Position numbers and translations under genes: made by a program
The notes under the pieces: model-generated
Seen by the model: the letters and a program-made list of their open reading frames with translations, nothing else
The model's database searches: none
What the model was told of the DNA's origin: nothing
From: SIAQ01 sp963767835
GTDB lineage: Bacteria > Planctomycetota > Planctomycetia > Gemmatales > Gemmataceae
Direction of reading: 5' to 3'
Assembly (NCBI GenBank): GCA_963767835.1
Contig: CAVYFY010000015.1
Location: 62,001 to 126,000 of the forward strand
DNA length: 64,000 nucleotides
Shown: one piece after another, positions 8,488 to 17,749 of the stretch
How positions within the stretch are numbered: position 1 is the first letter of the stretch
How the letters are laid out: every line of letters begins with the position of its first letter

Positions 8488-8679
8488 AAGAGATTCTCCA
8501 AGGTTACGCCGGCTAGCGGGCAGAAGGCGGTTTTGCCTTTTGATTGCTCGCTTTCTTGCTTTTCTTTGCCGGGCGCGGTCGAGCTTCTGTATGTGCTGAA
8601 AATACCCATCAACGCCGCCGTGCTTCTTGACGAGTTCTTCACGGACACGCCAGATTTCATCCAGGATGGGGTCGGCCAT
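8488..8679 (-). CDS. Short charged protein upstream of the antitoxin
   Basis: The ATG at 8679 lies nine bases after GGAG and begins MADPILDEIWRVREELVKKH, followed by GGVDGYFQHIQKLDRAR. I know this as a small conserved planctomycete/cyanobacterial protein found beside PIN genes, but it has no proven function. As read, the frame continues without a stop into the DUF104 gene. A neighbouring frame, also lysine-rich, ends at TAG 8513-8515 and may be the true C-terminus. It may be a third component of the toxin-antitoxin operon. Confidence 0.55.
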
Positions 8680-8779
8680 ATTCATTTTCTCCGGCGAACC
8701 GATTGTCCAAAGCGCTCTTGCTCGGCCCTGAATTGATATTATATGCGCTGATGGCATTGATCCACTTTCGCGTGAGGCC

Positions 8780-9382
8780 ATGATGGACCAGACGTGCTAT
8801 CTTGAAGTCACCCCTGGGAACTTGAGCAATAGCACCCTTTACGTGAACGCCCACTTCGATTTCTTCCCGAAATCCGCATTCGGCGGCCCAAAACGCAACG
8901 GCAACTCCCACGGCGGCATCGAGCTCCTTCTCGACGGCCTGGGCGAAACCGTCACCACCGACATCGGCCAGGACGCCAAAACCGGCAAGCCGCGCAAATT
9001 CTTCCGCGACCGCGGCTGGGTCCGGCGTTTCTACGAATTCCACAAGATCAAGGCGGGGCAGAAACTCGCGCTGGAAAAAATCGCCCCGGGCAAATATCGG
9101 CTTTCGGCTTGCCCACGTCCACACTTCCGCGCTGCCGAATTCTTCGCCGGCATCGGCCTCGTCCGCCTCGCCCTGGAACGGCAAGGCTGGGAAGTCGTCT
9201 TCGCCAACGACATTGACGAAGACAAGGCCGAAATGTACCGCCACAACTGGCCGAACGACCCCGCCCTGCACGTCGGCGACATTCATGACCTCACCCCGGC
9301 CGAGATTCCGACGTGCGATCTTTTCACGGCGTCATTTCCTTGCAATGACTTATCCATCGCGGGGCGGTGGGATGGCCTTTAA
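8780..9382 (+). pseudogene. C5-cytosine DNA methyltransferase, truncated after motif IV
   Basis: About 110 N-terminal residues form a strand-rich domain (LEVTPGNLSNSTLYVNAHFD, RGWVRRFYEF) resembling the B3-like DNA-binding domains on some restriction-modification methyltransferases. Motif I follows (AAEFFAGIGLVRLALE), then the catalytic-loop motif IV (ASFPCNDLSIAG) with the nucleophilic Cys. The frame stops 5 residues later. Motifs VI, VIII, IX, X and the target-recognition domain are missing, and the nuclease gene starts 12 bases on. A deletion has removed the catalytic and target-recognition half, so it cannot methylate DNA. Confidence 0.85.
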
Positions 9383-9394
9383 GCGAATCCCGAA

Positions 9395-10182
9395 ATGTCC
9401 TACGAAGGCGACAAACCAATGCGTGCTCGCGGTCTCATCGAAACCGAGGCGATAATTGTTGCATACGCAATGAGCAGGCTGGATGAGTCGTTTCTTAGGC
9501 GTTTCGGGTTCGATTCCTGGGCTGACGCATTCAAGGCGACCGGAGGACGGCTGGGAGTCCGCCCGGCCAGCATGAAAAACCTCCGAGATGAGTTTGACCC
9601 GATCCACCCGAATGCACGCCGGGGTTGGCACAAAAGGCCGCTGCGCCGAACCGACAGCGCAGTGCTGGGCGAGTTCTGCGACACCAGCGACGAGGCGTTG
9701 ATCGAGGTCGTTCAGCGAATTCTGGCGGCGGACAAGGTAGTTGAGGAGCTTATCACAAAGCCGATATCAGCCGAACGCGGCCCCGCTGAAAATGTGGCCG
9801 AGCGACTGAGAACCGGGCGTTTGGCTGAGGTATTCTTCATCGAGAACTGCGAGCGCATCTGTGGGTTTTCTTCAACGATGCTTCTTGATTGCCGAGAGCA
9901 GGCGTGCGGATTCGATTTCGGCGTAATGGATCAGGCGGCATTGGCGATCGAGGTTAAAGGGATGAAGACCGTGCGGGGCCAAATCCTTTTTACTGACCGC
10001 GAATGGAACCAAGCCAATCACCGCCAGTTGGATTATTGGCTGGTCGTTGTTGGCAGCCTCGGAAAAGACCCTCGCGCGACCTAATCAAAAACCCGGCAGC
10101 AGTGCTATCAGTCAAGTCGGTGATACGGCAGACCATCGCGGTGTCGTGGCGAGCGACTGTGAAGGTGCCATTCCCGCGGTGA
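9395..10182 (+). pseudogene. Type II restriction endonuclease (DUF3883/PD-(D/E)xK-like), frameshifted near the end
   Basis: The first frame gives 229 residues. Its C-terminal part has a PD-(D/E)xK core: GFDFGVMD, then AIEVKGMKTV, then ILFTDREWNQA and DYWLVVVGSL, the pattern of DUF3883-type nucleases. After position ~10070 the frame closes, but the next frame continues sensibly (RDLIKNPAAVLSVKSVIRQT, VSWRATVKVP) to TGA 10180-10182. A single indel in GGAAAAGACCC explains this. It would cut DNA at the site protected by the adjacent methyltransferase. An active nuclease beside a dead methylase would be lethal, so inactivity is expected. Confidence 0.7.
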
Positions 10183-10266
10183 CGCAAAATCCTCCGCGCG
10201 GCGACAGGAGGGGGATGCTGGTTGGCGGTGCATGAAGGTCCTCAGGGGTTTGTTTTTTCGACACGT

Positions 10267-10535
10267 TCAAGCCTCCGCCCGGCGGCGGCCGGCGCCGGCA
10301 AATGCCTTGAGCACGCGCTTGAAAAATCGAATCGGCTCGACTCCGCACGCGGAAAGCAGCCAGCAAAGTTCGACGAAGTCGATGCGCCGCTCCCCGGATT
10401 CCACCTTGGCGACCCAGCTATGCGGGACAGAAAGACGCTTGGCAAGCATCGCTGTGTCAATCCGGCACGCTTTCGGATTTTGGCCAGCTCGCCGCGAAGG
10501 AGCGAATATTCGGGGGTGAAGGTGGATTTTTCCAT
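10267..10535 (-). pseudogene. XRE-family HTH regulator, frameshifted; candidate controller protein
   Basis: Two frames join into one ~90-residue XRE-type protein. The first gives LRGELAKIRKRAGLTQR and the second gives LAKRLSVPHSWVAKVESGER plus RIDFVELCWLLSACGVEP. The join, near 10445, falls inside the helix-turn-helix. It is divergent from the 152-residue gene at 10600 and shares a short promoter region with repeated TGCTCCCA motifs. Small XRE proteins inside type II restriction loci often act as C proteins that delay nuclease expression. That role is inferred from position only. Confidence 0.65.
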
Positions 10536-10582
10536 TGCTCCCATTATGAGAGCAGGCTATAATGCTCCCAAATTGGAAGCAG
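10534..10582 (+). promoter_or_regulatory. Promoter with repeated operator-like motifs
   Basis: TTGCTC at 10535-10540 and a perfect TATAAT at 10558-10563, 17 bases apart, form a plausible sigma-70 promoter for the gene at 10600. The motif TGCTCCCA occurs at 10536 and 10563 and overlaps both elements. An inverted half (GAGAGCA) lies between them. Because the divergent XRE gene starts at 10535, binding here could control both directions. Confidence 0.45.
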
Positions 10583-10599
10583 ACGATTTGGAGGAGCCA

Positions 10600-11058
10600 A
10601 TGGCCGATTTTGAATTGTGTGATCAAGAACAGGGAGCTTTCCGGATACAGACCGTGAAAACAACGGTTCCAACGTACAACGGAAAATGGGTTTTCCATGG
10701 GTCCGACGAATACGGCGAGGGCAACACACCGGTGTTAATTTGCCCGGCCGACGGACTCCGCGTTGTCCTCGGAGCGCACGATTATTTCAATGACTATCAG
10801 GATGCTGAAATTCAAATTGAACGTCGCCGCAACGGTTGGATGTTCTTTCTAATTCCAAAGGGCGTGGGCGATCCATGTGGGTATGTCGTCTTTCTGGACG
10901 ACGGCAGAAGCTTCGCCGTGACGGAGCCTGGTGCGGGAGATTTCAAGATGGAATTCGTGGAGCACGAGACCGCGGTGGCTGAATTGGACGGGGACGCCGA
11001 GCCGCAAAATGAGGCGTGCTCGCCAACAATAATTACTCGCCGCTCAGATTACGATTAA
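10600..11058 (+). CDS. Conserved-looking hypothetical protein in the restriction island
   Basis: This 152-residue protein starts at an ATG preceded by TTGGAGGAGCCA. It is acidic and strand-rich, with no signal peptide or membrane helix. It has clusters of aromatic residues (YNGKWVFHGSDEYG, YVVFLDDGRSF) and an acidic C-terminal tail. I do not recognise the family. It is the only gene of the 8.8-11.5 kb island whose frame is intact. It sits between the regulator and vsr, so it may be an accessory of the restriction system or an unrelated passenger. Confidence 0.55.
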   Translation: MADFELCDQEQGAFRIQTVKTTVPTYNGKWVFHGSDEYGEGNTPVLICPADGLRVVLGAHDYFNDYQDAEIQIERRRNGWMFFLIPKGVGDPCGYVVFLDDGRSFAVTEPGAGDFKMEFVEHETAVAELDGDAEPQNEACSPTIITRRSDYD

Positions 11059-11075
11059 AGAAAGGCACCTCGGCG

Positions 11076-11453
11076 ATGGCCGCCGTCAAATCCGTGCATA
11101 CCACGCCGGAAATGATCGTGCGGCGGATCGTCCACGCGATTGGATTTCGCTACCGCCTTCATGTCCCCGAGTTGCCCGGCAAGCCCGATCTGGTGTTCCC
11201 ACGGTTAGGCAAAATCATCGACGTGCGCCGGCTGCTTCTGGCATCTGCACGGGTGCAAGCGCTGCCGAATTCCCTCTTCACGCCGTGGCTATTGGCTGGT
11301 GAAACTCGCGCACAGACGCAGAGCGCAACAAAAAAACGCTCCGCCAGCTGCGCGAAGCTGGCTGGAGCGTTCTCGTTGTTTGGGAATGCCAGACGCAGCC
11401 GAAACGGGTTGCGGCGTTGCAGAAAAAAAATTGCGGACTTCCTCGGCGACTGA
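11076..11453 (+). pseudogene. vsr: Very short patch repair (Vsr) endonuclease, multiply frameshifted
   Basis: All parts of Vsr are present but spread over three frames. HTTPEMIVRRIVHAIGFRYR and ELPGKPDLVFPRLGKIIDV are in the first, with the catalytic Asp. GCFWHLHGCKRC and RGYWLVKLA, with the active-site His cluster, are in the second. NKKTLRQLREAGWSVLVVWE is in the third, and the tail returns to KKIADFLGD. Breaks lie near 11225, at an A7 run (~11328-11334) and at an A8 run (~11425). Vsr nicks T:G mismatches left by m5C deamination, which fits its place beside an m5C methyltransferase. Confidence 0.75.
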
Positions 11454-11695
11454 TTAGGGCCTGCGTGGAATTGTCAAAGTCGTTGCTCGAAGAGGCCGCT
11501 ATCCGACGGGGCTTGTCCCGAACCGTGCGCAGGTGAGGCGAAAATGCCGGCCAAACGGCGTGTTTTCCACGGCTTGGCGCGGGTTTCACCTGCGCAAGGC
11601 GGGATTGCGCAGGTGAGTCTCGCTTTTGCCAAAACGGGGCCCGCCAGGGCATGTTACCGCGCAGGAACATGCGGTGCGTTTGCCACCGGGGGGCC

Positions 11696-11828
11696 TCACG
11701 ACGCCGCCACCTTCTCCTCTTCCTTCACCTTCGTCGGCACCAGCCGCAATCCCGTCGCGCCGACTTGCTGTTGCTCGCCCGCCTTGCCGGCTTCGCGCGA
11801 ATCGGCGTCCTGGCTCACTTCCTGAAAA
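11696..11828 (-). pseudogene. Duplicated 3' end of the flavoprotein gene
   Basis: Read on the minus strand, this segment encodes EVSQDADSREAGKAGEQQQV followed by GATGLRLVPTKVKEEEKVAAS and a stop at 11696-11698. The same ending, with small differences, occurs at 12146-12275 as the C-terminus of the flavoprotein gene. About 130 bases are shared at high identity. Upstream of ~11828 the similarity ends. The rest of 11454-11899 holds two copies of a GCGCAGGTGAG motif (about 11527 and 11604) and no recognisable gene. Confidence 0.6.
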
Positions 11829-11899
11829 TCTCTGGGATTGCATCGACGCGGCCACGCCGTTACAATCAAAAGACGATCCTTCAACTGGGAGTTCAGCCC

Positions 11900-12137
11900 A
11901 TGACTGTTGAACAATTTCGAGCCGCGCAAGGCCAATCCGTTTCGGCCGTTTACCATTCACTTGGCGGACGGGCGGTCGTTGGCGGTTCCGCATCGGGATT
12001 ACCTGTCGATGTCCCCCGGCGGCAGGACCGTGATCGTCTATCAAGCAAGTGAGGCGTTCAGCATCATCGACCTGCTGCTCGTGACCGAACTGGCGATCGA
12101 GGACGCGCCGAAAGGCAGCAGTAAAAGCGGAAACTGA
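11900..12137 (+). CDS. Small planctomycete protein of the FRPFTIHLADG family
   Basis: The main frame gives NPFRPFTIHLADGRSLAVPH, SPGGRTVIVY and FSIIDLLLVTELAIED, a short family frequent in planctomycete genomes. The protein at 24561 is a distant member. Homologues usually begin MTVEQFR, and exactly that (MTVEQFRAAQ) is found from ATG 11900 in another frame. This suggests a one-base indel near 11925. Without it, translation could start at TTG 11907. The function is unknown. Confidence 0.6.
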
Positions 12138-12145
12138 AGACGCTG

Positions 12146-13684
12146 TCACGACGCCGCCACCTTCTCCTCCTCCTTCACCTTCGTCGGCACCAGCCGCAAG
12201 CCCGTCGCCCCGCAACTTGCTGTTGCTCGCCCGCTTTGCCCGCTTCGTGATATTCGGCGTCCTGGTTGACTTCCCACAGATCGAACACCTGTTCGCCGGC
12301 GACGATGTTCTTGGCGCACAGCATCGCCGTCATCATGGCGTGGTCCTGGTTGTTGTACTTGTGCATGCCGTTGCGGCCGACCAGGTGCAGGTTCGGATAA
12401 TTCTTGTCCAGCTCCTCGCGGATGGTGTTGACGTGCTTGGCGTAATCGTCGTCATAGACCGGATAGGCTTTGGGCTGGCGGACCACCGTGCCGTCCACGA
12501 TGTCTTCGGGTTTGGCCAGGCCGATCTTGGCGAGTTCGCGTTTCGCTTGCTCGATCAGGTCGGCGTCCGTGGAATTCCACAGGCCGTCGCCTTCGAAGCA
12601 GAAATATTCCAGGCCGTAGCAGGTCATCGACGGATCGGGGACCATCTCCGGCGACCAGCTCTTGAAGTTCTGGATCCGGCCCACTTTCACGCTCGGATCG
12701 TGGATGTAGATCCAGTTGTCGTCGAAGGCGTTGCGATCTTTCAGGATCAGGACCACCGTCAGGAAATCGCGATACTTGAGCGAGTTGGCCGCGTCGATCA
12801 CTTTCTGCGGCATCTTGGGCGTGATGCCGTTGACAAGCTGTTTCATCGGCGCCGACGAGATCACGTGCTTCGATTCGATCATATGCTGATTGCCGGCTTG
12901 GTCTTGATAGGTCGTAGTCCAGATTTGCGTGTGGGCGTCGTAATGGCAGGCGACGACTTTCATGCCCATCTCGATGTTCGCCGCCCATGCCTTCGATTTT
13001 CTCGGCGGCGGCGTCCCACATCATGCCGGGGCCGCGGCGCGGATAGCGGAAGGTGTCGATCAGCGTCTTGATGACCTTGCTCTTGTCAGCCCCCGCTTTT
13101 GGCTTGGCGGGCTTGAATAGGGCATTCCAGACCGCGGACCACAGCGACAATCCCTTGATGCGCTGGGCGGCCCAGTCGGCGGAGATCTCCTTGCAGCTCA
13201 TGCCCCAGACTTTTTCGGTGTAGGTCTTGAAGAAGATGTTGAAGAGCCGTTTGCCGAACTGGTTCGAGACCCAGTCCTCGAAGTTTTTCGGGTTCTTGAC
13301 GGGGAACAGCTTCGACCAGAAATACGAAGCGACGCAGCGCGTCGATTCGAAGATGCCGAGCTTCATGAGCGCTTCGCCGGCCTTGAGCGGATAGGAGAAG
13401 AACGCGTCCCGATAGAAGATTCGGCTCGAGCGCGGCCGATCGAGCATGTCGTTGGGCAGCAGCTCGCTCCAGAGGTCTTCGACTTCCTTCGATTTCGAGA
13501 AGAAGCGATGGCCGCCGATGTCGAAGTGGTAGCCCTTGTACTTCGCGGTGCGGGCGATGCCGCCAACGTAGACGGGATCGGCTTCGAGGATCGTGACGGG
13601 CACGTTTTCCTTGGAGAGCAGATAGCCCGCGGTGAGGCCGGCGGGGCCGGCGCCGATGATGGCGACCGAATTGGGATGCGTCAT
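12146..13684 (-). CDS. FAD/NAD(P)-dependent oxidoreductase, UDP-galactopyranose-mutase-like (two frame breaks)
   Basis: The ATG at 13684 follows GAGGAAATCCCC. The N-terminus is a Rossmann FAD-binding motif (AIIGAGPAGLTAGYLL), followed by ILEADPVYVGGIART and FDIGGHRFFSK, as in UDP-galactopyranose-mutase/amine-oxidase-like flavoproteins of sugar metabolism. The frame breaks near 12975, inside GMGG...IEMGMKVV, where one extra G explains it. It breaks again near 12215, close to the C-terminus. The corrected protein is ~510 residues and ends KVKEEEKVAAS at 12146. It probably acts on a nucleotide sugar or lipid in the cytosol. Confidence 0.75.
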
Positions 13685-13715
13685 GGGGATTTCCTCGTAT
13701 TGGGGTTTCGGTCCC

Positions 13716-13780
13716 CGTTTAGCGTTCGCGCTGACATGTCGGCGACGCCTTCGCCGACGCTCCAGCGCGAACGCTAAACG
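13716..13780. repeat. Dispersed palindrome (CGTTTAGCG family)
   Basis: Perfect 18-bp outer arms (13716-13733 and 13763-13780, CGTTTAGCGTTCGCGCTG) flank an inner inverted pair GTCGGCGA/TCGCCGAC. It sits between two minus-strand genes, and the upstream gene's open frame runs through it, so its last ~20 residues are repeat-encoded. Confidence 0.8.
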
Positions 13781-15785
13781 AAGACCCATTTTTTACCTTG
13801 TAACACTCGTACACAAAAACCCGGCCGTTGCTGGCCGAGTAGAGTCCCGGAAATTCTTGTTCGATCACCACATAATCAAGGCCCGGCTCCTGGCACAGCC
13901 GAACGAGATCGTCCTGCGACGGCGGCGGGCTGTCGAGCGGAATCTTGAACAGGTTCTCCATGCCGATTTTCTTGACATCGTCGAGGAAGACGCCGAGGCC
14001 GCGCTGGTGGGCCATCTCGAATTTGGCGACGAGTGCGGCCCGGCGATCGATTTCCGCAGCGGTTTGCCGATTGAACATCACGCCCGCGGTTTGGATGATG
14101 CCGAAGTAGCTGTTGGCGTGCACGTCGGTCCAGACGAGATCCGTTCGGCTCATGCACCAGTAGACGGTGGGGCGGCGCGCTCCGTGGTTGTTGTTCTTGA
14201 TGAAATCGCGCACCAGCAGCACATCGGCCCCGTGCAGCGTATGATCGCGGCGAATATCCGGCGACGCTTCCAGAGCGAAGAGCGCGACCGGCGTCAAGAA
14301 GGCAGCCGCGGCGGCGCCGGCCGAGAAGAGCGTGGGGCCGAGGCGTCCATTGTCTGATTGGCCAGGCTGGAAAGCCTGGCCCCACGAAACGTAACGCGCA
14401 CTGATGGCGCACAGGCCGACGATCCAGAAGAGCGGGCTGATCATGTCGAACAGCAGCCATTCGCTGAAATCGAATTGCGCGACGATGGCCTCGCGCTCGC
14501 CGATGAGGAACCACCAGCGGTATGCCATCCAGCCGAGCGCACCGACCGCCAAACCTCGCGCGGCCGCATACCACCAGGCGTTTGGCTCGGTGTCTTCCTG
14601 CAACCGGCTGACTCCGATGGACAGCGCGACCGCGATGGCGAAAACCGCCAATTCGTGGGGCAGATAATGCGTGACGCAAAAGAACGCGAACAAAGCCAAG
14701 GCAGCGACGCGCATTTTCGGTTCACCGCTCCAGTTCGCAATCAGCACGAAGCCGAGCGGCACCTGGAAAACCTTGAGAATCCACAGTACACGGTATGGCT
14801 GGCCCTGCAATAGCAGCGCGTAGGGCAAGAAAGAAGCCGCGACGGTGGCGATTAGACCAACGATCCCTGCCAGCGCGACGATCGCACAAAATCGCCGTCG
14901 CTGCGGATCGCCGTGATAGAGCGAAAAACACGCCGCGATCGGCACGGCGATGGATACCGCCACGTTGAGCCAATCTTTGAATGTCCAGGTGTCGGGATAG
15001 TTGTAACCGACAGCCACACGAATCATTTGATGCCAATCGTCGTCCATCGGTCCGAACAACCGCGTGCCGACATCGGGAATGCTGAGAATCGCGGTGCCGC
15101 CCAGCAGCGCCGCGATCAGCAAGCCGGCGAAAACGCGCGTCGGCAGTAAGGTGCAAGCGACATAGCCGGCCCAGATCATCACGCCGCCAAACGCCATCAA
15201 GGGATGCATCAACGAGCCGACGATCAGGAATAAGAGCGCTTGCACGAAATGCTGACGCAGCATGCGCTCCAGTGCGAACAGCGTGAATGCCATGCCGACG
15301 ATGCGCGGTGTGAAAAATTGCTCGTGAACGGTGAAGATATCGAACCCGCCGTAGGACAGCGGCGCGGTGACGAGATAAATCGGCGAAAGCGTCGCAATGA
15401 CGGGATCATCGATCAACGCCCGGACCAGCCGAAACAGCGCGAAAATGAAGAGCGCGTTGAACGCCAGGTAGCCGAGAAAGAAGGCGGTGCGCACGCCCAG
15501 GAGTGCCACCGTCGGCCCCATCAGCCGTGAGAAAATCGAGAACCGATCCTGCGAACCGAAGTGGAGAAAGACATCGTCGCCATAGCTGCCGGCCTCGGCT
15601 TGATTGAGGGCTTGCAAGCTGTACAAGTGGGCATCGTGGGCGGTGGCATAACAGGGGCGGGCGAGGGCGTTCAGCGCCAGCAACAGGCAAAACAGCGTCC
15701 AAGGGCGGTCCGCCAGTTGACGGATTCCGTCCGCTGCACGCGTTAGCCAGGCTGGCAATGGAACAGACATAGCGCAAAGGCTCAT
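13719..15785 (-). CDS. Large polytopic membrane protein, unknown
   Basis: About 688 residues from the ATG at 15785; 15770 is also possible. There are roughly 12 hydrophobic helices, an N-terminal HDAHLYSLQAL stretch after the first helix, and a soluble C-terminal domain of ~170 residues with DYVVIEQEFPGLY. The overall layout resembles GT-C-like or DUF6798-type planctomycete membrane proteins, but no catalytic motif is clear. Part of the loop SWGQAFQPGQSDN is encoded by a dispersed palindrome, and the last ~20 residues by another. It lies 34 bases upstream of the flavoprotein gene on the same strand. Confidence 0.65.
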   Translation of the reverse strand: MSLCAMSVPLPAWLTRAADGIRQLADRPWTLFCLLLALNALARPCYATAHDAHLYSLQALNQAEAGSYGDDVFLHFGSQDRFSIFSRLMGPTVALLGVRTAFFLGYLAFNALFIFALFRLVRALIDDPVIATLSPIYLVTAPLSYGGFDIFTVHEQFFTPRIVGMAFTLFALERMLRQHFVQALLFLIVGSLMHPLMAFGGVMIWAGYVACTLLPTRVFAGLLIAALLGGTAILSIPDVGTRLFGPMDDDWHQMIRVAVGYNYPDTWTFKDWLNVAVSIAVPIAACFSLYHGDPQRRRFCAIVALAGIVGLIATVAASFLPYALLLQGQPYRVLWILKVFQVPLGFVLIANWSGEPKMRVAALALFAFFCVTHYLPHELAVFAIAVALSIGVSRLQEDTEPNAWWYAAARGLAVGALGWMAYRWWFLIGEREAIVAQFDFSEWLLFDMISPLFWIVGLCAISARYVSWGQAFQPGQSDNGRLGPTLFSAGAAAAAFLTPVALFALEASPDIRRDHTLHGADVLLVRDFIKNNNHGARRPTVYWCMSRTDLVWTDVHANSYFGIIQTAGVMFNRQTAAEIDRRAALVAKFEMAHQRGLGVFLDDVKKIGMENLFKIPLDSPPPSQDDLVRLCQEPGLDYVVIEQEFPGLYSASNGRVFVYECYKVKNGSSFSVRAGASAKASPTCQRER
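14360..14381. repeat. Short palindrome inside a membrane-protein gene
   Basis: The perfect inverted repeat GGCCAGGCT-GGAA-AGCCTGGCC lies within a coding region and adds residues to a loop between helices. It is the kind of short hairpin element scattered through planctomycete genomes. Confidence 0.6.
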
Positions 15786-16487
15786 CGGGGAGAGAAACTT
15801 TTCCGTGTTTGCAACCCAACTATAGGTCAAAAATGGGCACGCTGCGGGATTTCGCTCAAGTTTGTTGCCGAATCTTTACACGATGGGTGTGCGGAAAGAA
15901 GGGATTGCAGCGAGATTAACGTGTCAAGTCCCAGGAGTGAGCGCAGCGATTCCGGAGGGGGTGGAAATCCTATAATGGCCCGAGGCAACGAACCGTGGGT
16001 ATTCTTCCATGTCCACCAATGTTAGCGTGGAGCAATACCACGCGATGATCGACGCCGGCGTCCTGACCGAAGACAATCCCGTGGAGCTCCTTGACGGCTA
16101 CTTGGTGGAAAATTTCCCAAAAGTCCACCGCACCGGGTGGCCACTGGATTGACGCGCAAAGCGCTGGAGCGAATCCTGCCGCCTGGATGGTACGTGGATT
16201 CGCAGGAGCCGCTAACCACGGCGGACAGCGAACCGGAGCCCGACGTGTATGCCGCCCGTGGCGACACGCGCGATTACGGTGACCGGCATCCCGGACCAGG
16301 CGATGTCGCGCTGCTTGTTGAGGTTGCGGCCAGTTCGCTTGCCCGCGACCGCGGACCGAAGAAACGCGCCTACGCCCGCGCCAAACTCCCCATTTACTGG
16401 ATCGTCAATCTGATCGACAAACAAATCGAAGTCCACGCCGACCCGACCGGCCCCGCGGAACAACCGGATTATCGCCAGAAGGAAATC

Positions 16488-17749
16488 CAGTAGTTCCAAG
16501 TTCATGCCTTGCTGGGCAGGTTGCAGCATCAGGGGTTACGTCGCATCCGTGGGCGCGGGGATGCTTTGGTTGATCCAACGGGCGATGGCTTGCAGCATAC
16601 GCCGGAACAGGAAGCGTTTGCTTGCTCGCTGATCGGGCACGAGGCTACGCAGCCATTCCCACACGTTGCGCAGCAGCAGGGCGACGCCAACGTAGTACAA
16701 CCGCAAGAGCGGATCGCGCGTGCTCGTGCGGATGCGCCTGGCCCAGTTGGCGATAGCTCGCTTCAATGGCGAAGCGCTTGCGATACCATTCACGCACCAA
16801 GGTGGGCTGGCCATGCACACGCCACGCCGCGAACACGAGCTTCTTCTGGCAGCGCTTGCCGTGGCGATGGTGGCGGTACGATTTGTACGTCACGCACACG
16901 CGCACCGTCACTTCATCTTTCTGCCAACGCTGGGTGTGCGTGTACCAGCCCGCATTTTTTTGCAGGAAAGCTCGCCAGCCCGTGTGCCGTTTACCCTTCT
17001 TGGGTTTGCGGCCACGAAAGACCACCGGCATGAGGAACGGCACATTTTGCCCTTTCAAGAAACTCATGACGGCCACGCTGAAAAAGCCCCGATCCAGCAG
17101 CAAACGCCGTATTTTCACGCCGCTGCGCTCGATCTGGGCCAGCAGTCGGCCCAGGATTTTCACGGTCGATTCGTTGCGCCGCACCCAGGTGTAGGCCAGC
17201 GTGTAGCGATGTCCCTGCTCAGAGATAAAGGCGGTAGCATAGGCAAAAAACTTCGTGGTGCCCGCGCGGGGTTTTTTGTGCAGCAGGTCGTTTTGGTTAT
17301 CGGTGTCGCCATGATAAGGAATCTCATGCAAGTCGATGCTGACCACTCGTCGTCGGCGTCGCGTTCCGCGGGGCAGCGGCTGACGCAGTGCCTCGTTCAT
17401 TTTGTCTTCCAGGCCACGCGCGGATTTGGGCAAGCGTTTCCTCAGTTGGTCCCGCACGGTTTGGTCGGTGATCTGGCCCAATTGCAAACAGCTCGCGAAC
17501 ACCGAAACCATTTGCGCCGCCGCCGTCAGGACCGCATTCATGACCGCGTTGGCCGTGCCACGCACTCCGCGATCCGGTTTGAGCACGCCGTCGAGAATCC
17601 CCGCCGCCTGCTCTTGAGCGAATTGCCCAGAAACCTTATGATTCCTCCTTGAACGCATGGCTTCCTCCTTGAATGAGTGTGTTTTCCTAACCCATTCAGG
17701 AACAGAACCATGCGTTTTTTTGAATATCAACTCCGTTTTGGAACTACTG
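16488..17749 (-). mobile_element. Complete IS element, DDE_Tnp_1 (IS4-superfamily/ISH3-like)
   Basis: The ends are exact. The left terminal repeat CAGTAGTTCCAA (16488-16499) pairs with TTGGAACTACTG (17738-17749). The 1,262-bp element is flanked by the direct repeat AAATC at 16483-16487 and 17750-17754, a 5-bp target duplication. It carries one transposase gene on the minus strand. A 4-5 bp duplication and the transposase type fit the ISH3-like branch rather than classical IS4. The crisp ends and duplication indicate a recent insertion. Confidence 0.88.
16536..17658 (-). CDS. IS transposase, DDE type (one frame break near the C-terminus)
   Basis: The ATG at 17658 follows AAGGAGGAAGCC inside the element. 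DDE residues are seen in VVSIDLHEIPYHGD (first D), RRLLLDRGFF (second D) and FAIEASYRQ (E). After RQLGQA, near 16745, the frame slips. The neighbouring frame continues RIRTSTRDPLLRLYYVGVAL and NVWEWLRSLV to a stop at 16536, the normal ending of this family. Total length is about 370 residues. It catalyses cut-and-paste transposition of the element. An upstream extension of the frame past 17749 is spurious. Confidence 0.8.
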
